A stretch of 64,000 nucleotides of DNA from Candidatus Rifleibacteriota bacterium (GTDB lineage Bacteria > Muiribacteriota > Ozemobacteria > Ozemobacterales > Ozemobacteraceae). Every line of letters begins with the position of its first letter. Position 1 is the first letter of the stretch. The notes under the pieces were generated by a model, which saw only the letters and a program-made list of their open reading frames with translations, was not told the DNA's origin and made no database searches. Of this stretch, positions 8,697 through 16,222 are shown piece by piece. Made by a program: the position numbers and the translations under genes. The stretch covers positions 1-64,000 of the forward strand of contig JADFXM010000008.1 in the NCBI GenBank assembly GCA_015233565.1, given 5' to 3'.

Positions 8697-11066
8697 TTAA
8701 TTTGCTTCCTGCTTTTTTAATCTTTTTGATGTAAGGGTTCCTGGGTCTGGGTTGGAATCCTGAATGGAAACAATATTGATGGAATCAGTTGCCACCTGAA
8801 TTTTCACAAGGTCAGTATAAGAAGAGCTGCTAATTTTTGTGTCGAATTTCTCTTGGTGTCCAAGGTAAGAGACTGTCAATTCTATGGTCTTTTGCCCGAT
8901 GAATCGTGTATCGGGAACCGGTGAAACCATGACGTAGTAATTTCCCATGGAAATACGTCTTTGCGCGGTCCATGATTCCTCAGTTAGTTTTGTTACTTGG
9001 GAGTCAGGTGCGAAGCGTCCGTTAGAAGTATTTATTCCATCTTTAGATGAAGACCAGATTAGATTTGAGTCGCTGGCATGGGGAGTAGTAGATGGTTCCC
9101 CAATGAAAAGATCATTGTCAGATTGATCGTTCCATAAAAGTTGAACTGTTAGATTCCGGCTTTCAACTTGAGGGAGTGGGCTTGGATTCATCAGGTATAT
9201 CAATTCATCCCATTTTGTGATCTGGGCAATATCGAGCAAAGTGTAAGGAATACTTTTTCCATCGCTTGAAAAGTAATAAGAAAATTCGGAATTTGTGGGA
9301 AGTGAAATTGAGAGACCATTTGCGGAAGGATATTTTTCTCCGGTAGTCTCATTTTTAATTACAACTTTGGAAAATTCGTTTATTAGCGGTTCAGCAGCGA
9401 TTTTTGTTTGGGGGGCTATATTTGCGAGGCTTTTTACCAAGTCAAGAAGGTCCCGAAAATCGGTCATTTCAAAAGCCTGGATTCTGTAGGTTTGTGCACT
9501 TTTCAAAATTCCGGTGTTTGCTTTCAAAGCGTCTCTTAATCCGGCCAGGCTGTAGAGAAGCGTTTCTTTATACTGAAAAATGGATTCAGTCCAATTGGAA
9601 AAAAGTCCTAAAAATGCGACCATTCCGGAAGTTTTGATCAATGAAATGGTTGTTGCTTTGGCAGTACTATTAGCTTGGGAGTAATGGTTATTGAAAATGT
9701 CGCAAACTTTCAGGCCAAGTTTTTCGCCATCGATCGCGTCTGTCCCGGTTGGGTCTGAAAAGACGGAGAAGATTGAATTATAAGGAAGTCCTTCAGAAGG
9801 TATATCTGCTTGAGAGAAAACAATATAGGACGCGGAATCTTTGAATTGGGTTGCTACTTCAAGGGAGCCCATAAGACAGGCGTCAAGTCCGAGTAAATCA
9901 AGAGGGCGAAGAAATGTTGTTCCGACTTTTTCAGAGCCAAGCAACCAGAGCTTCAAAGAAACAAGATCGATTGAGGCTTTATCGGTGTCGTCGGTTACAA
10001 TATCTGCTTTGACAGTGTTCCCTCGCCAGCCTGAACCATGTGAAGCTATAAAAAGCGCATATTTTTTTGCCGGGAACGCTCTTCGACTGAAAGCAACCAA
10101 ATCAGCAATTTTCATTGGGTCGGCAGAGTTTGCCTGGCCTATATTTCCGAGAATGGTCTCTTTTCCTTGATCATACCAGATTCTGGAGATCCCGGTATCA
10201 GGAAAGTCGGTCTGAATCAGTATTGTTACACGTGGGGGAAGGTTCAATTTTCTGATACCATTCAGGTTTTGTTTTAATGGCAAAAACAGGGAATTGTCTC
10301 CTCCCATGTAAACAAGAAGAGTCCAATCCCTTGGAAATTCTCCAAAATTGTTAGAATGGACGTATTCTGCAGCAGAAGATATAGCAGCCTCAATTGCGGG
10401 AATCTCCTCAAGTTTGGTTGTTTGAAGAGGTTCGGGGTGTTTTTCAAGAACGTCAAAAATGGCTTCACTGGTTTGACTGATCAAAGCGTCAGACAAAGAA
10501 TCAGGTGACACCCTTCGCCCATAGCGATTTCTTATGGTTCTGGAAATAAACGATCGCGCAGTGGAAAAAACGCTAATCACAGCTGTTTGTGATCCATATA
10601 GTCCCTGGGTGTTAGCTGCCATCCACTCAAAATATAAAGTTTGCATTGTTTTGTGGGTGGCTCGTACAACTATCTGGTCGCGAATCGAAACCACAACTGA
10701 AAATTTTCCATCAACTGGGCAAGCTTTAGCAGGATTGGGATCGTCTTCCACGCTTATTTGAAAAACTGAATGATCCAGAAGCGCTGCTTTTTTGGTCAAT
10801 AGATCCAGATAAGGGAATATTCCACCCAAAGTTGGATGAAAAGCTACATTTGATAAGTCAAATATTCCGGAGATGGATAAATTCGTTGGAATTACAAAAG
10901 TGAAGGGAATTGTTACCGGAATATTGTCACCTTTGGTTCCTGAAAGCCCTGAGCATCCGGTGCAGAGCAATGCAATGGAGAGTAGAGTGGATAAAAGGGA
11001 ATGGCGTAACTGGAGTGTGAAAAAAGTTCGTGTTTTGGGGAATTCTTTCGATCTAAAGTTAATCAT
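8697..11066 (-). CDS. Clostripain-like (peptidase C11) lipoprotein
   Basis: This is a 789-residue protein. The N-terminus has a hydrophobic signal ending in LLCTGC, consistent with lipidation at Cys38, so it is probably anchored in the envelope. The C11 caspase-fold core begins at WTLLVYMGGDNSL (about 248-260). The catalytic dyad is His343 in FIASHGSGW and Cys397 in GLDACLMG, both preserved. The C-terminal region (about 640-770) contains LTVQLLWNDQSDNDLFIGEP, resembling the beta-sandwich modules appended to secreted peptidases. C11 enzymes cleave after Arg or Lys and often self-activate. No Shine-Dalgarno box is obvious before ATG 11066. The target is unknown. Confidence 0.85.
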   Translation of the reverse strand: MINFRSKEFPKTRTFFTLQLRHSLLSTLLSIALLCTGCSGLSGTKGDNIPVTIPFTFVIPTNLSISGIFDLSNVAFHPTLGGIFPYLDLLTKKAALLDHSVFQISVEDDPNPAKACPVDGKFSVVVSIRDQIVVRATHKTMQTLYFEWMAANTQGLYGSQTAVISVFSTARSFISRTIRNRYGRRVSPDSLSDALISQTSEAIFDVLEKHPEPLQTTKLEEIPAIEAAISSAAEYVHSNNFGEFPRDWTLLVYMGGDNSLFLPLKQNLNGIRKLNLPPRVTILIQTDFPDTGISRIWYDQGKETILGNIGQANSADPMKIADLVAFSRRAFPAKKYALFIASHGSGWRGNTVKADIVTDDTDKASIDLVSLKLWLLGSEKVGTTFLRPLDLLGLDACLMGSLEVATQFKDSASYIVFSQADIPSEGLPYNSIFSVFSDPTGTDAIDGEKLGLKVCDIFNNHYSQANSTAKATTISLIKTSGMVAFLGLFSNWTESIFQYKETLLYSLAGLRDALKANTGILKSAQTYRIQAFEMTDFRDLLDLVKSLANIAPQTKIAAEPLINEFSKVVIKNETTGEKYPSANGLSISLPTNSEFSYYFSSDGKSIPYTLLDIAQITKWDELIYLMNPSPLPQVESRNLTVQLLWNDQSDNDLFIGEPSTTPHASDSNLIWSSSKDGINTSNGRFAPDSQVTKLTEESWTAQRRISMGNYYVMVSPVPDTRFIGQKTIELTVSYLGHQEKFDTKISSSSYTDLVKIQVATDSINIVSIQDSNPDPGTLTSKRLKKQEAN

Positions 11067-11290
11067 TTAGGTTTCAGGAGTCGCCTCAAACAATTTACTG
11101 ATCCAAAATTCGGAAAAAATACGCGCTGTTAGAGGAGTTTCGGTCATTCTTGGAAATTAGCTCTTGAAGACCACTTTATTCCCCTGAATTTCGTTCAGAA
11201 AAGGGAGTTTGAAAAAACGAGATATTTCACCGGGGTCTTTCGAGTTAATTTCCAAAAATTGCTGGAAATTAAAAGTGAGAAAGTTCACTA

Positions 11291-11971
11291 TTAATTAGTT
11301 GAAATTATCTCAATTTCATTAAGAATTGGGAGACCATCTTGGTCGGCGCCGATTTTTCCGGAGATATTAAGTATTGTTCCCTTGGGGTAAAGTTTTGGAA
11401 GTTTTCCAAGGGAGATCGCGCCAGTAGGATCTGCGAGAAGATAGAATCTCATTCCTTTTGCGTCTTTTCCTTTAGCAAGGACCCCCAGAAGCTGGACCCG
11501 TTTTCCTCGGGAACCAATCGGATCAAAGAGAATTTGCGCCACGGATACCATCTGTGTGATTCCTTCACTAATGGGACTGGTTTCTTCCACTTCGATATAG
11601 GGGCGTTTTTTGTTGGAGAGTTGCACTTTACCCAGCACTGTAACTTGTTTTCCCAAAATATTGGGGTCTGTTGGGGTAAGAGCAAAGGGCAAAGAACCGG
11701 AGCAGTAAATCGCGGATTCCTTGTTGTTTGTGACAACCCAATCAGATCTTGTTTTCGGGGGGGCATAATTCAATCCTTGCCAGCCACTGAAAGAGCCTTT
11801 GATTGAGACATACTTGTCAACAAATTCACTCGGGTTTTTCAAGATGTCATCAATCTTTGTAAAAATTGTGTTCCCCTTGAAGTTTTCAGGGGATTGCGAA
11901 AAAGCAAAGAGGGTGGATATAAAAAATATAGAATATGTGAGGACAAAAAGCACTGAAAAATGTTTTTTCAT
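11291..11971 (-). CDS. Exported protein with two OB-fold-like domains
   Basis: This is a 226-residue protein with a signal peptide (about 1-26) and two successive domains of similar plan: residues 36-125 (IDDILKNPSEFVDKYVSIKG ...) and 137-226 (VAQILFDPIGSRGKRVQLLG ...). Each starts with a short helix, then a beta-barrel-like strand pattern with GKVQL or SGKIG turns, as in small nucleic-acid- or ligand-binding OB folds found in exported proteins. It is related in layout to the C-terminus of the protein at 6960-7949. AGGAG lies ten bases before ATG 11971. No enzyme motif is seen. The fold is inferred from pattern alone. Confidence 0.5.
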   Translation of the reverse strand: MKKHFSVLFVLTYSIFFISTLFAFSQSPENFKGNTIFTKIDDILKNPSEFVDKYVSIKGSFSGWQGLNYAPPKTRSDWVVTNNKESAIYCSGSLPFALTPTDPNILGKQVTVLGKVQLSNKKRPYIEVEETSPISEGITQMVSVAQILFDPIGSRGKRVQLLGVLAKGKDAKGMRFYLLADPTGAISLGKLPKLYPKGTILNISGKIGADQDGLPILNEIEIISTN

Positions 11972-12033
11972 TCTAAGTTTCTCCTGATTTAGAAAAATAA
12001 ATTATCAACTCCCGAAACTCGAATTTCGTGATT

Positions 12034-12486
12034 TTATTTACCGGATAACTTCGAGTAAGCGGCTTGGAGATTCGAAATTTGGACATTCAGCTCCGCTTCT
12101 AAATTCGAGACTTGCCATTTTCCTTTCATTTGTTCGAAAATAGCGGTAACCAAGTCAATATTTAACTTCGCACTTTCAATATTCATTACTTGCCTACCAA
12201 CCTCTGGGTCGGGCATCAAACCTAGAGATATATATGCTTTCTGAATTAATATGCTTAAAAAAAAGTGCACTAATTCAGGAGTTTTAAGTGTAATTAGCGA
12301 CATTTCGTCAAGCTCATTTGTCTCGTCAAATTCTTCAAAATCGTCGCTGTGGCTCTTATCTAGCAAGGTTGCATCAGAATAACTTTTCACTTTATCTTGC
12401 TTTGGAACTTGATCCGTTGAATCTATTTCATCAGCATTCTGTGAAGCTCTTCTGTCAGTGACTCTTATTTCTGTGTCGGGGCTCAT
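12034..12486 (-). CDS. DUF1844-family protein
   Basis: This is a 150-residue protein. The C-terminal 90 residues match the DUF1844 pattern: a helix (ELVHFFLSILIQKAYISLGL), the motif MPDPEVGRQVMNIESAKLNIDL, then VTAIFEQMKGKWQ and a final amphipathic helix. The N-terminal 50 residues are polar and probably disordered. ATG at 12486 is chosen because GGAG sits eight bases upstream; the frame stays open a further 37 codons into repeat family 3 but without a binding site. DUF1844 proteins have no established function. It is divergent from the hydrogenase operon. Confidence 0.7.
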   Translation of the reverse strand: MSPDTEIRVTDRRASQNADEIDSTDQVPKQDKVKSYSDATLLDKSHSDDFEEFDETNELDEMSLITLKTPELVHFFLSILIQKAYISLGLMPDPEVGRQVMNIESAKLNIDLVTAIFEQMKGKWQVSNLEAELNVQISNLQAAYSKLSGK

Positions 12487-12551
12487 TTCTTTTCTCCTTT
12501 TTTTATTATGGTTAAAATTTAACATATTAAGTAGTTTCATGCAAACCAGGT

Positions 12552-12665
12552 AGGGAAGATGTGAAAAATTTGAAAAAATAAAAGTGTAAAAATTCACAAT
12601 ACTTTCCCTGCGCGACTATGGAACCAGTACATTTTCGAAAAATCAATTTTTTCACAACTTCAGGG
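12552..12665. repeat. Repeat family 3, copy a (114 bp, inverted ends)
   Basis: The ends are AGGGAAGATGTGAAAAA and TTTTTTCACAACTTCAGGG, an imperfect inverted repeat. The same ends and the internal TTTTCG...AATCAATTTTT block occur in the two tandem copies at 31381-31613. It lies upstream of the DUF1844 gene and may form a long hairpin in RNA. Confidence 0.7.
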
Positions 12666-12864
12666 AAAACGCAAGTTTGACTTTCTAGCGCTTCGACTTC
12701 ATTAAAAGATCGAACTTCGGGCGTTGAAGGGGGTTGAAGGCTTCTTAAGGAGAAATCAGAATTAATCGCCATATTAACAAAAGTGTGCCTTTCTCTTGGC
12801 AAACCAGAAAATGCGAGTTATTTTTCCTTAGAAATTTGGATTTACATTTTTCCCATTTTCACCC

Positions 12865-12893
12865 TTGACATTTTGGCGAATTTGCAGGATAAT
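12865..12893 (+). promoter_or_regulatory. Sigma-70-type promoter of the hydrogenase locus
   Basis: TTGACA at 12865-12870, a 17-base spacer and GATAAT at 12888-12893 give a near-consensus promoter. Predicted transcription starts near 12900, about 50 bases before the first gene, and inside the palindrome at 12897-12916. Confidence 0.75.
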
Positions 12894-12896
12894 CAT

Positions 12897-12916
12897 ATCG
12901 TGAAAGAGTTCACGAT
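12897..12916. promoter_or_regulatory. Perfect 20-bp palindrome, probable Rex operator
   Basis: ATCGTGAA-AGAG-TTCACGAT is a perfect 8-4-8 inverted repeat. Its core, GTGAA-N4-TTCAC, matches the family consensus TTGTGAA-N4-TTCACAA bound by the NADH-sensing repressor Rex, with C in place of T at the flank. It sits on the predicted start site, where a bound repressor would block transcription, and a rex gene lies within the same locus at 21659-22351. Binding by Rex is inferred. Confidence 0.7.
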
Positions 12917-12949
12917 AATCGCAAAACAATATGGAAGGAGAACTTCGGG

Positions 12950-13387
12950 ATGAATAAGGTCACGGTATTAGTGGTGGACGATGATGTTGATTTTGTAAAA
13001 GCAAACCAAACCGCTCTCGAAAACGCAGGTTTCAAGGTTCTTACCGCCTACAGCGGCACTGAGGGCATGCAGATGGCTCGGGAAAATCATGTGGATGTCG
13101 CTATACTCGATGTGATAATGGAGACAGCAGACAGGGGATTCACTCTTGCTCGGGAGATGAGGAACGAAGAGAAGACCAAGTCTATTCCTCTTGTCATGCT
13201 TACTTCAGTTAACGAAGTGAACCAGAAAGCAGGCTTTCTTTTTACATTTTCTGACAAAGATCGTGATGACTCATGGTTACCAATAGATAAATTTCTTGAT
13301 AAACCAGTGAAGCCAAAAGAATTAGTCGATGTCGTAAACCGACTAATGGGAGAAGGAAGCAAGGCAAGCGAAAACTTTAGTTCATAG
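12950..13387 (+). CDS. Stand-alone response-regulator receiver protein (hydrogenase locus, first copy)
   Basis: This is a 145-residue single-domain receiver. The acidic pocket is DDD at 10-12, the phospho-acceptor is Asp54 in VAILDVIME, and the conserved Lys lies in FLDKPVKP. Between the Thr/Ser strand (LVMLTS) and that Lys there is an unusual polar insert, FSDKDRDDSWLPID, also present in the copy at 21246-21662. There is no output domain, so it probably acts by protein contact or passes phosphate on. AGGAG lies nine bases before the ATG. It is the first gene after the promoter and palindrome; likely partners are the two kinases at 22344 and 24371. Confidence 0.9.
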   Translation: MNKVTVLVVDDDVDFVKANQTALENAGFKVLTAYSGTEGMQMARENHVDVAILDVIMETADRGFTLAREMRNEEKTKSIPLVMLTSVNEVNQKAGFLFTFSDKDRDDSWLPIDKFLDKPVKPKELVDVVNRLMGEGSKASENFSS

Positions 13388-13545
13388 TTGCTTCGGCTAA
13401 GCATACAAGGTTTGAAAAATTTGATTTCTCGAAAAAATAACTCCTGTTGATGCGTTTTTCAGGGGGAGAAATGTTTCAAAAATGTATCATTGTCATGGAA
13501 GGTTGAATTGTCGCCAAAAGTTAAGTGAACAAAAGGAAAACGAAC

Positions 13546-13932
13546 ATGTTTCCGGAATCCCAAATTAATTCAGAATTGATGGCAAGGGCGGTGAAGTTAA
13601 GCCAGATTGAAAAAGAACTTTCTTTGGTTTGTTTAACCCCTCCAAAGGAAGATTGTCAAATCCAAACGGGTTTTGCTTCAGATGTTCTTAGTGATGTGTT
13701 AGCCAGTGCCTCTGCAGGTTCACTTTGGGTAACGACTCAAACTAACTTGAATGTTATTGCCGTCGCCTCGCATGTGAAAATTTTCACTGTTGTTTTTTCG
13801 TCGGGACAACGACCCGGTCACGAAGTGCTTCTGAGAGCGGTCGAAGAAGGAATTGGGCTTTATTCTTCTGCCGCTGATACCTTTGAAGTGGTAGGCAAAT
13901 TGTTCAGCATTGGCCTAAGGGGGAGATTTTAG
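13546..13932 (+). CDS. DRTGG-domain protein of the hydrogenase locus
   Basis: This is a 128-residue protein. The central pattern GFASDVLSDVLASASAGSLW, then VTTQTNLNVIAVASHVKI, VVFSSGQRPG and the final TFEVVGKLFSIGL match the DRTGG domain found alone or fused to kinases and CBS domains. Such proteins recur beside NAD-linked [FeFe]-hydrogenases in Clostridia and Thermotogae, but their role is not established. ATG at 13546 is preferred, with AAAGGAAA upstream, over GTG at 13525. The stop overlaps the GTG start of the PHP gene by one base, so the two are translationally coupled. Confidence 0.75.
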   Translation: MFPESQINSELMARAVKLSQIEKELSLVCLTPPKEDCQIQTGFASDVLSDVLASASAGSLWVTTQTNLNVIAVASHVKIFTVVFSSGQRPGHEVLLRAVEEGIGLYSSAADTFEVVGKLFSIGLRGRF

Positions 13933-14675
13933 TGTTTTTTCTCACGACTGACCTTCATATTCATACCAAATTGTCTCCTTGTGCTTCAGAAGAAATGACC
14001 CCAAGGGCGATAACGAAGAAGGCTCAGGAGATGGGCCTCGATATTATTGCGATTTGTGACCACAATTCCAGCCGAAATTCGGCTGCAGTGATCGAAGCGG
14101 CGAAACATTGCTCTATCCTCGTGATTCCTGGGATTGAAATCGAGACTCGGGATAAAATCCATGTAATCGGCCTTTTTTCAGATGTGAAAAGTGCGCTTAA
14201 GGTTACAGAGGAAATCAGAATAAAGTTACCTTGCGTTGATGAAAAATATTCCAGCCACTTTGGGGAACAAATTTTGATGACTGCTGATGGTATTCCATGT
14301 GGAAAAGAAGATAAGGCCCTTGCCAATTCTTCCCATTTTGATCTTAAAGAAGTTGTTCGATTGATTAAACAACATGATGGTCTTGCCATTGCTGCTCATG
14401 TGGAAAGGCCATCATTCAGTGTTTATAGCCAATTGGGGGATGTTCCTTTGGATATTCCTTTCGATGCACTGGAAGTGAGTCCTGTTGGCAATCGGCCCAT
14501 CGGGCTCCGTGAAAAGTTCGCACGCTATGGATTTCCTCTGATTGGCTCTTCTGATAGTCATTACCTGTCAGAGATTGGGAGAGCTAAAACTCGGTTCTTG
14601 ATTGAGAAACCCAGTTTTGAAGAAATCAATCTTGCCCTTCATCGGGTGGGTGGAAGGGGTGTTTCGCTTGCATGA
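13932..14675 (+). CDS. PHP-domain metal-dependent phosphoesterase
   Basis: This is a 247-residue protein of the PHP superfamily, which hydrolyses phosphoester bonds using clustered metals. The motifs TTDLHIHTKLSPCA (His-x-His), IAICDHNS, GIEIE, IAAHVERPS and IGSSDSHY provide the expected metal ligands. The start is GTG at 13932, overlapping the stop of the DRTGG gene. PHP proteins of this size are common in [FeFe]-hydrogenase clusters; possible substrates are nucleotides such as the 3'-phosphate of pAp, but nothing here fixes that. The stop lies inside the next gene's start region. Confidence 0.85.
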   Translation: MFFLTTDLHIHTKLSPCASEEMTPRAITKKAQEMGLDIIAICDHNSSRNSAAVIEAAKHCSILVIPGIEIETRDKIHVIGLFSDVKSALKVTEEIRIKLPCVDEKYSSHFGEQILMTADGIPCGKEDKALANSSHFDLKEVVRLIKQHDGLAIAAHVERPSFSVYSQLGDVPLDIPFDALEVSPVGNRPIGLREKFARYGFPLIGSSDSHYLSEIGRAKTRFLIEKPSFEEINLALHRVGGRGVSLA

Positions 14676-15234
14676 TCTGTCGCTCCATATTCTCGATTTG
14701 ATCGAAAACTCTCTGTTCGCGAAAGCCACGGTGATTAGTCTGACGTTAGGGATTAACAAAAATTTGGATGAAATGAAGATCCGTGTTGAAGACAATGGTG
14801 AGGGTTTTAAAGTCACTCCCGAACAGGCATTAAACCCCTTTTATACATCCCGGAAAACGAAAAAGGTTGGTTTGGGATTAAGCTTTTTTAAGACTGCTGC
14901 GGAAATGGCAGGGGGAGGACTTTTGGTATTATCCTCAGGAAATTTCCGCGGGGCGGTTGTTGAAGCGAGAATGAAACTGTCGCACGTGAATCGGCCTCCC
15001 TTAGGTGATTTGCCGGCGACCATGAGTATGGTGATATTTGCCAACCCGGGTGTGGATTTTGGGTTGACGATGGAGTCTCCGAATCGCAGTTCCTTTTTTC
15101 AGCTTTCCGCGTTTCTCAAAGAGAAAGATTTGAATACACAAGCCAATGTTGAGGTTGCCGAAATGGTAAGAGAAGCTCTTACAGCGGAATTGAAATGGTG
15201 GAACGAAAATGAATTAAGTCGATGGACGCCTTAA
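14659..15234 (+). CDS. HATPase-domain protein lacking a dimerisation/phospho-His domain
   Basis: This protein of about 191 residues begins near the GHKL ATPase N-box (LSLHILDLIENSLFAKAT), with the G1 box VEDNGEGF and the G2-like TKKVGLGLSFFKTAAEMAGG. There is no upstream helical His domain, so it cannot autophosphorylate as a classical kinase and is more like an anti-sigma-factor-type or accessory ATP-binding protein. The C-terminal 70 residues are unassigned. GTG at 14659 (or TTG at 14668) is chosen because family members begin just before the N-box; the start lies 17 bases inside the PHP gene. Homologues sit in hydrogenase clusters of other anaerobes. Confidence 0.75.
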   Translation: MFRLHDLSLHILDLIENSLFAKATVISLTLGINKNLDEMKIRVEDNGEGFKVTPEQALNPFYTSRKTKKVGLGLSFFKTAAEMAGGGLLVLSSGNFRGAVVEARMKLSHVNRPPLGDLPATMSMVIFANPGVDFGLTMESPNRSSFFQLSAFLKEKDLNTQANVEVAEMVREALTAELKWWNENELSRWTP

Positions 15235-15280
15235 GTATACAAAGTTGAAAAATATTGAAACGAAAAAAAGGAGTGAATGC

Positions 15281-15832
15281 ATGAGCGAAGAGACAAAGTG
15301 TCAATGTTGTCAGGAAGAAGTTACGGAAGAAGAACTCCTTCTGCGCGTTGATAAAGTGCTTGAAAAGTATCGGGAAAAACCGGGAGCGTTAATTCCGGTG
15401 TTACAGACCACCCAGGCAATAATGGGATATCTCCCAAAAAGCGCCTTGAAGAAAATTGCATTGGGTTTGGGAAAATCCTATAGTGAAGTGGCTGGTGTGG
15501 TCGGGTTCTATTCATTCTTTTCTACTGTTCCACGTGGCAAACATCTGGTAAGGGTGTGCTTGGGAACTGCCTGCTATGTTAGGGGCGGAACTGCCGTGCT
15601 TGAAGCCTTAAAGAAAGAACTGGGCATAGATGTGGGAGAAACCACACCTGACAAGCTATTTACCCTGGAGGTTGCACGATGCTTCGGAGCTTGTGGTTTG
15701 GCTCCGGTTCTCACCGTGGATGATGATGTTCATCATCGTGTGAAATCAAGAAAGGTCGGGGAAATTTTGGCGCGTTATCGTGAAAATCAGCACGAAAAAA
15801 CTAAAGAGATTGAGGGAGGAATTTCCCTATGA
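15281..15832 (+). CDS. hydC: HydC, NuoE-like [2Fe-2S] subunit of NAD-linked hydrogenase
   Basis: This is a 183-residue thioredoxin-fold ferredoxin of the NuoE / HydC family, which passes electrons between the flavin subunit HydB and the catalytic subunit. The four cluster cysteines are in RVCLGTACYVRGG and ARCFGACGLAPV. The N-terminal helical domain (LLRVDKVLEKYREKPGALIP) is typical. ATG at 15281 has AGGAG about eight bases upstream; an upstream TTG in the same frame is not used. An extra CQCC motif near the N-terminus (residues 7-10) is unusual but may be incidental. It overlaps the next gene by four bases. Confidence 0.92.
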   Translation: MSEETKCQCCQEEVTEEELLLRVDKVLEKYREKPGALIPVLQTTQAIMGYLPKSALKKIALGLGKSYSEVAGVVGFYSFFSTVPRGKHLVRVCLGTACYVRGGTAVLEALKKELGIDVGETTPDKLFTLEVARCFGACGLAPVLTVDDDVHHRVKSRKVGEILARYRENQHEKTKEIEGGISL

Positions 15833-16215
15833 AAAAAATTCTTTCACCATCTGACTTGAACCGGGTCCGGAAAGCGGCCAAGGAAGAGATCGAACTTCGG
15901 CAGGGGCCGAAAGACGTTCGTGTTACCGTACACATGGGAACCTGCGGAATAGCTGCTGGAGCTCGAGATATCATTGCCACCATTCTTCAGGAACTTTCAG
16001 CCGCGAAGGTTGATTCCGTGACGCTTCAACAGGCCGGGTGCATTGGGTTGTGTGATCAGGAACCGATGATTTCGATTACCAACAAAGCGGGCGAAGTCTG
16101 CCGATATGGCCGTCTTGATAAGAATAAAACTCGCGATATCGTTCGCAATCATATTTTAAGAGGAACGGTTGTTAACGAACACCTCATTAAGGATAAAGGC
16201 GGGAAGGGAGAATAA
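15829..16215 (+). CDS. Thioredoxin-like [2Fe-2S] ferredoxin of the hydrogenase complex
   Basis: This is a 128-residue protein. Residues 30-125 form a shethna-like/NuoE-C-type [2Fe-2S] domain with cysteines in HMGTCGIAAGA and QQAGCIGLCDQEP. Its pattern is repeated in the N-terminus of the HydB protein that follows. Such small ferredoxins occur between hydC and hydB in many bifurcating hydrogenase operons. It overlaps hydC by ATGA and ends eight bases before the GTG of hydB. It may be an extra electron-transfer subunit. Confidence 0.88.
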   Translation: MKKILSPSDLNRVRKAAKEEIELRQGPKDVRVTVHMGTCGIAAGARDIIATILQELSAAKVDSVTLQQAGCIGLCDQEPMISITNKAGEVCRYGRLDKNKTRDIVRNHILRGTVVNEHLIKDKGGKGE

Positions 16216-16222
16216 TGACGCT

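Noticed and set aside
11339..11806. 155-codon plus-strand frame
   Set aside because: It is antisense to the two-OB-domain gene, which has a signal peptide and a ribosome binding site; the plus frame has neither.
12527..12802. 91-codon minus-strand frame
   Set aside because: It overlaps repeat family 3 and the upstream region of the DUF1844 gene; composition is not protein-like.
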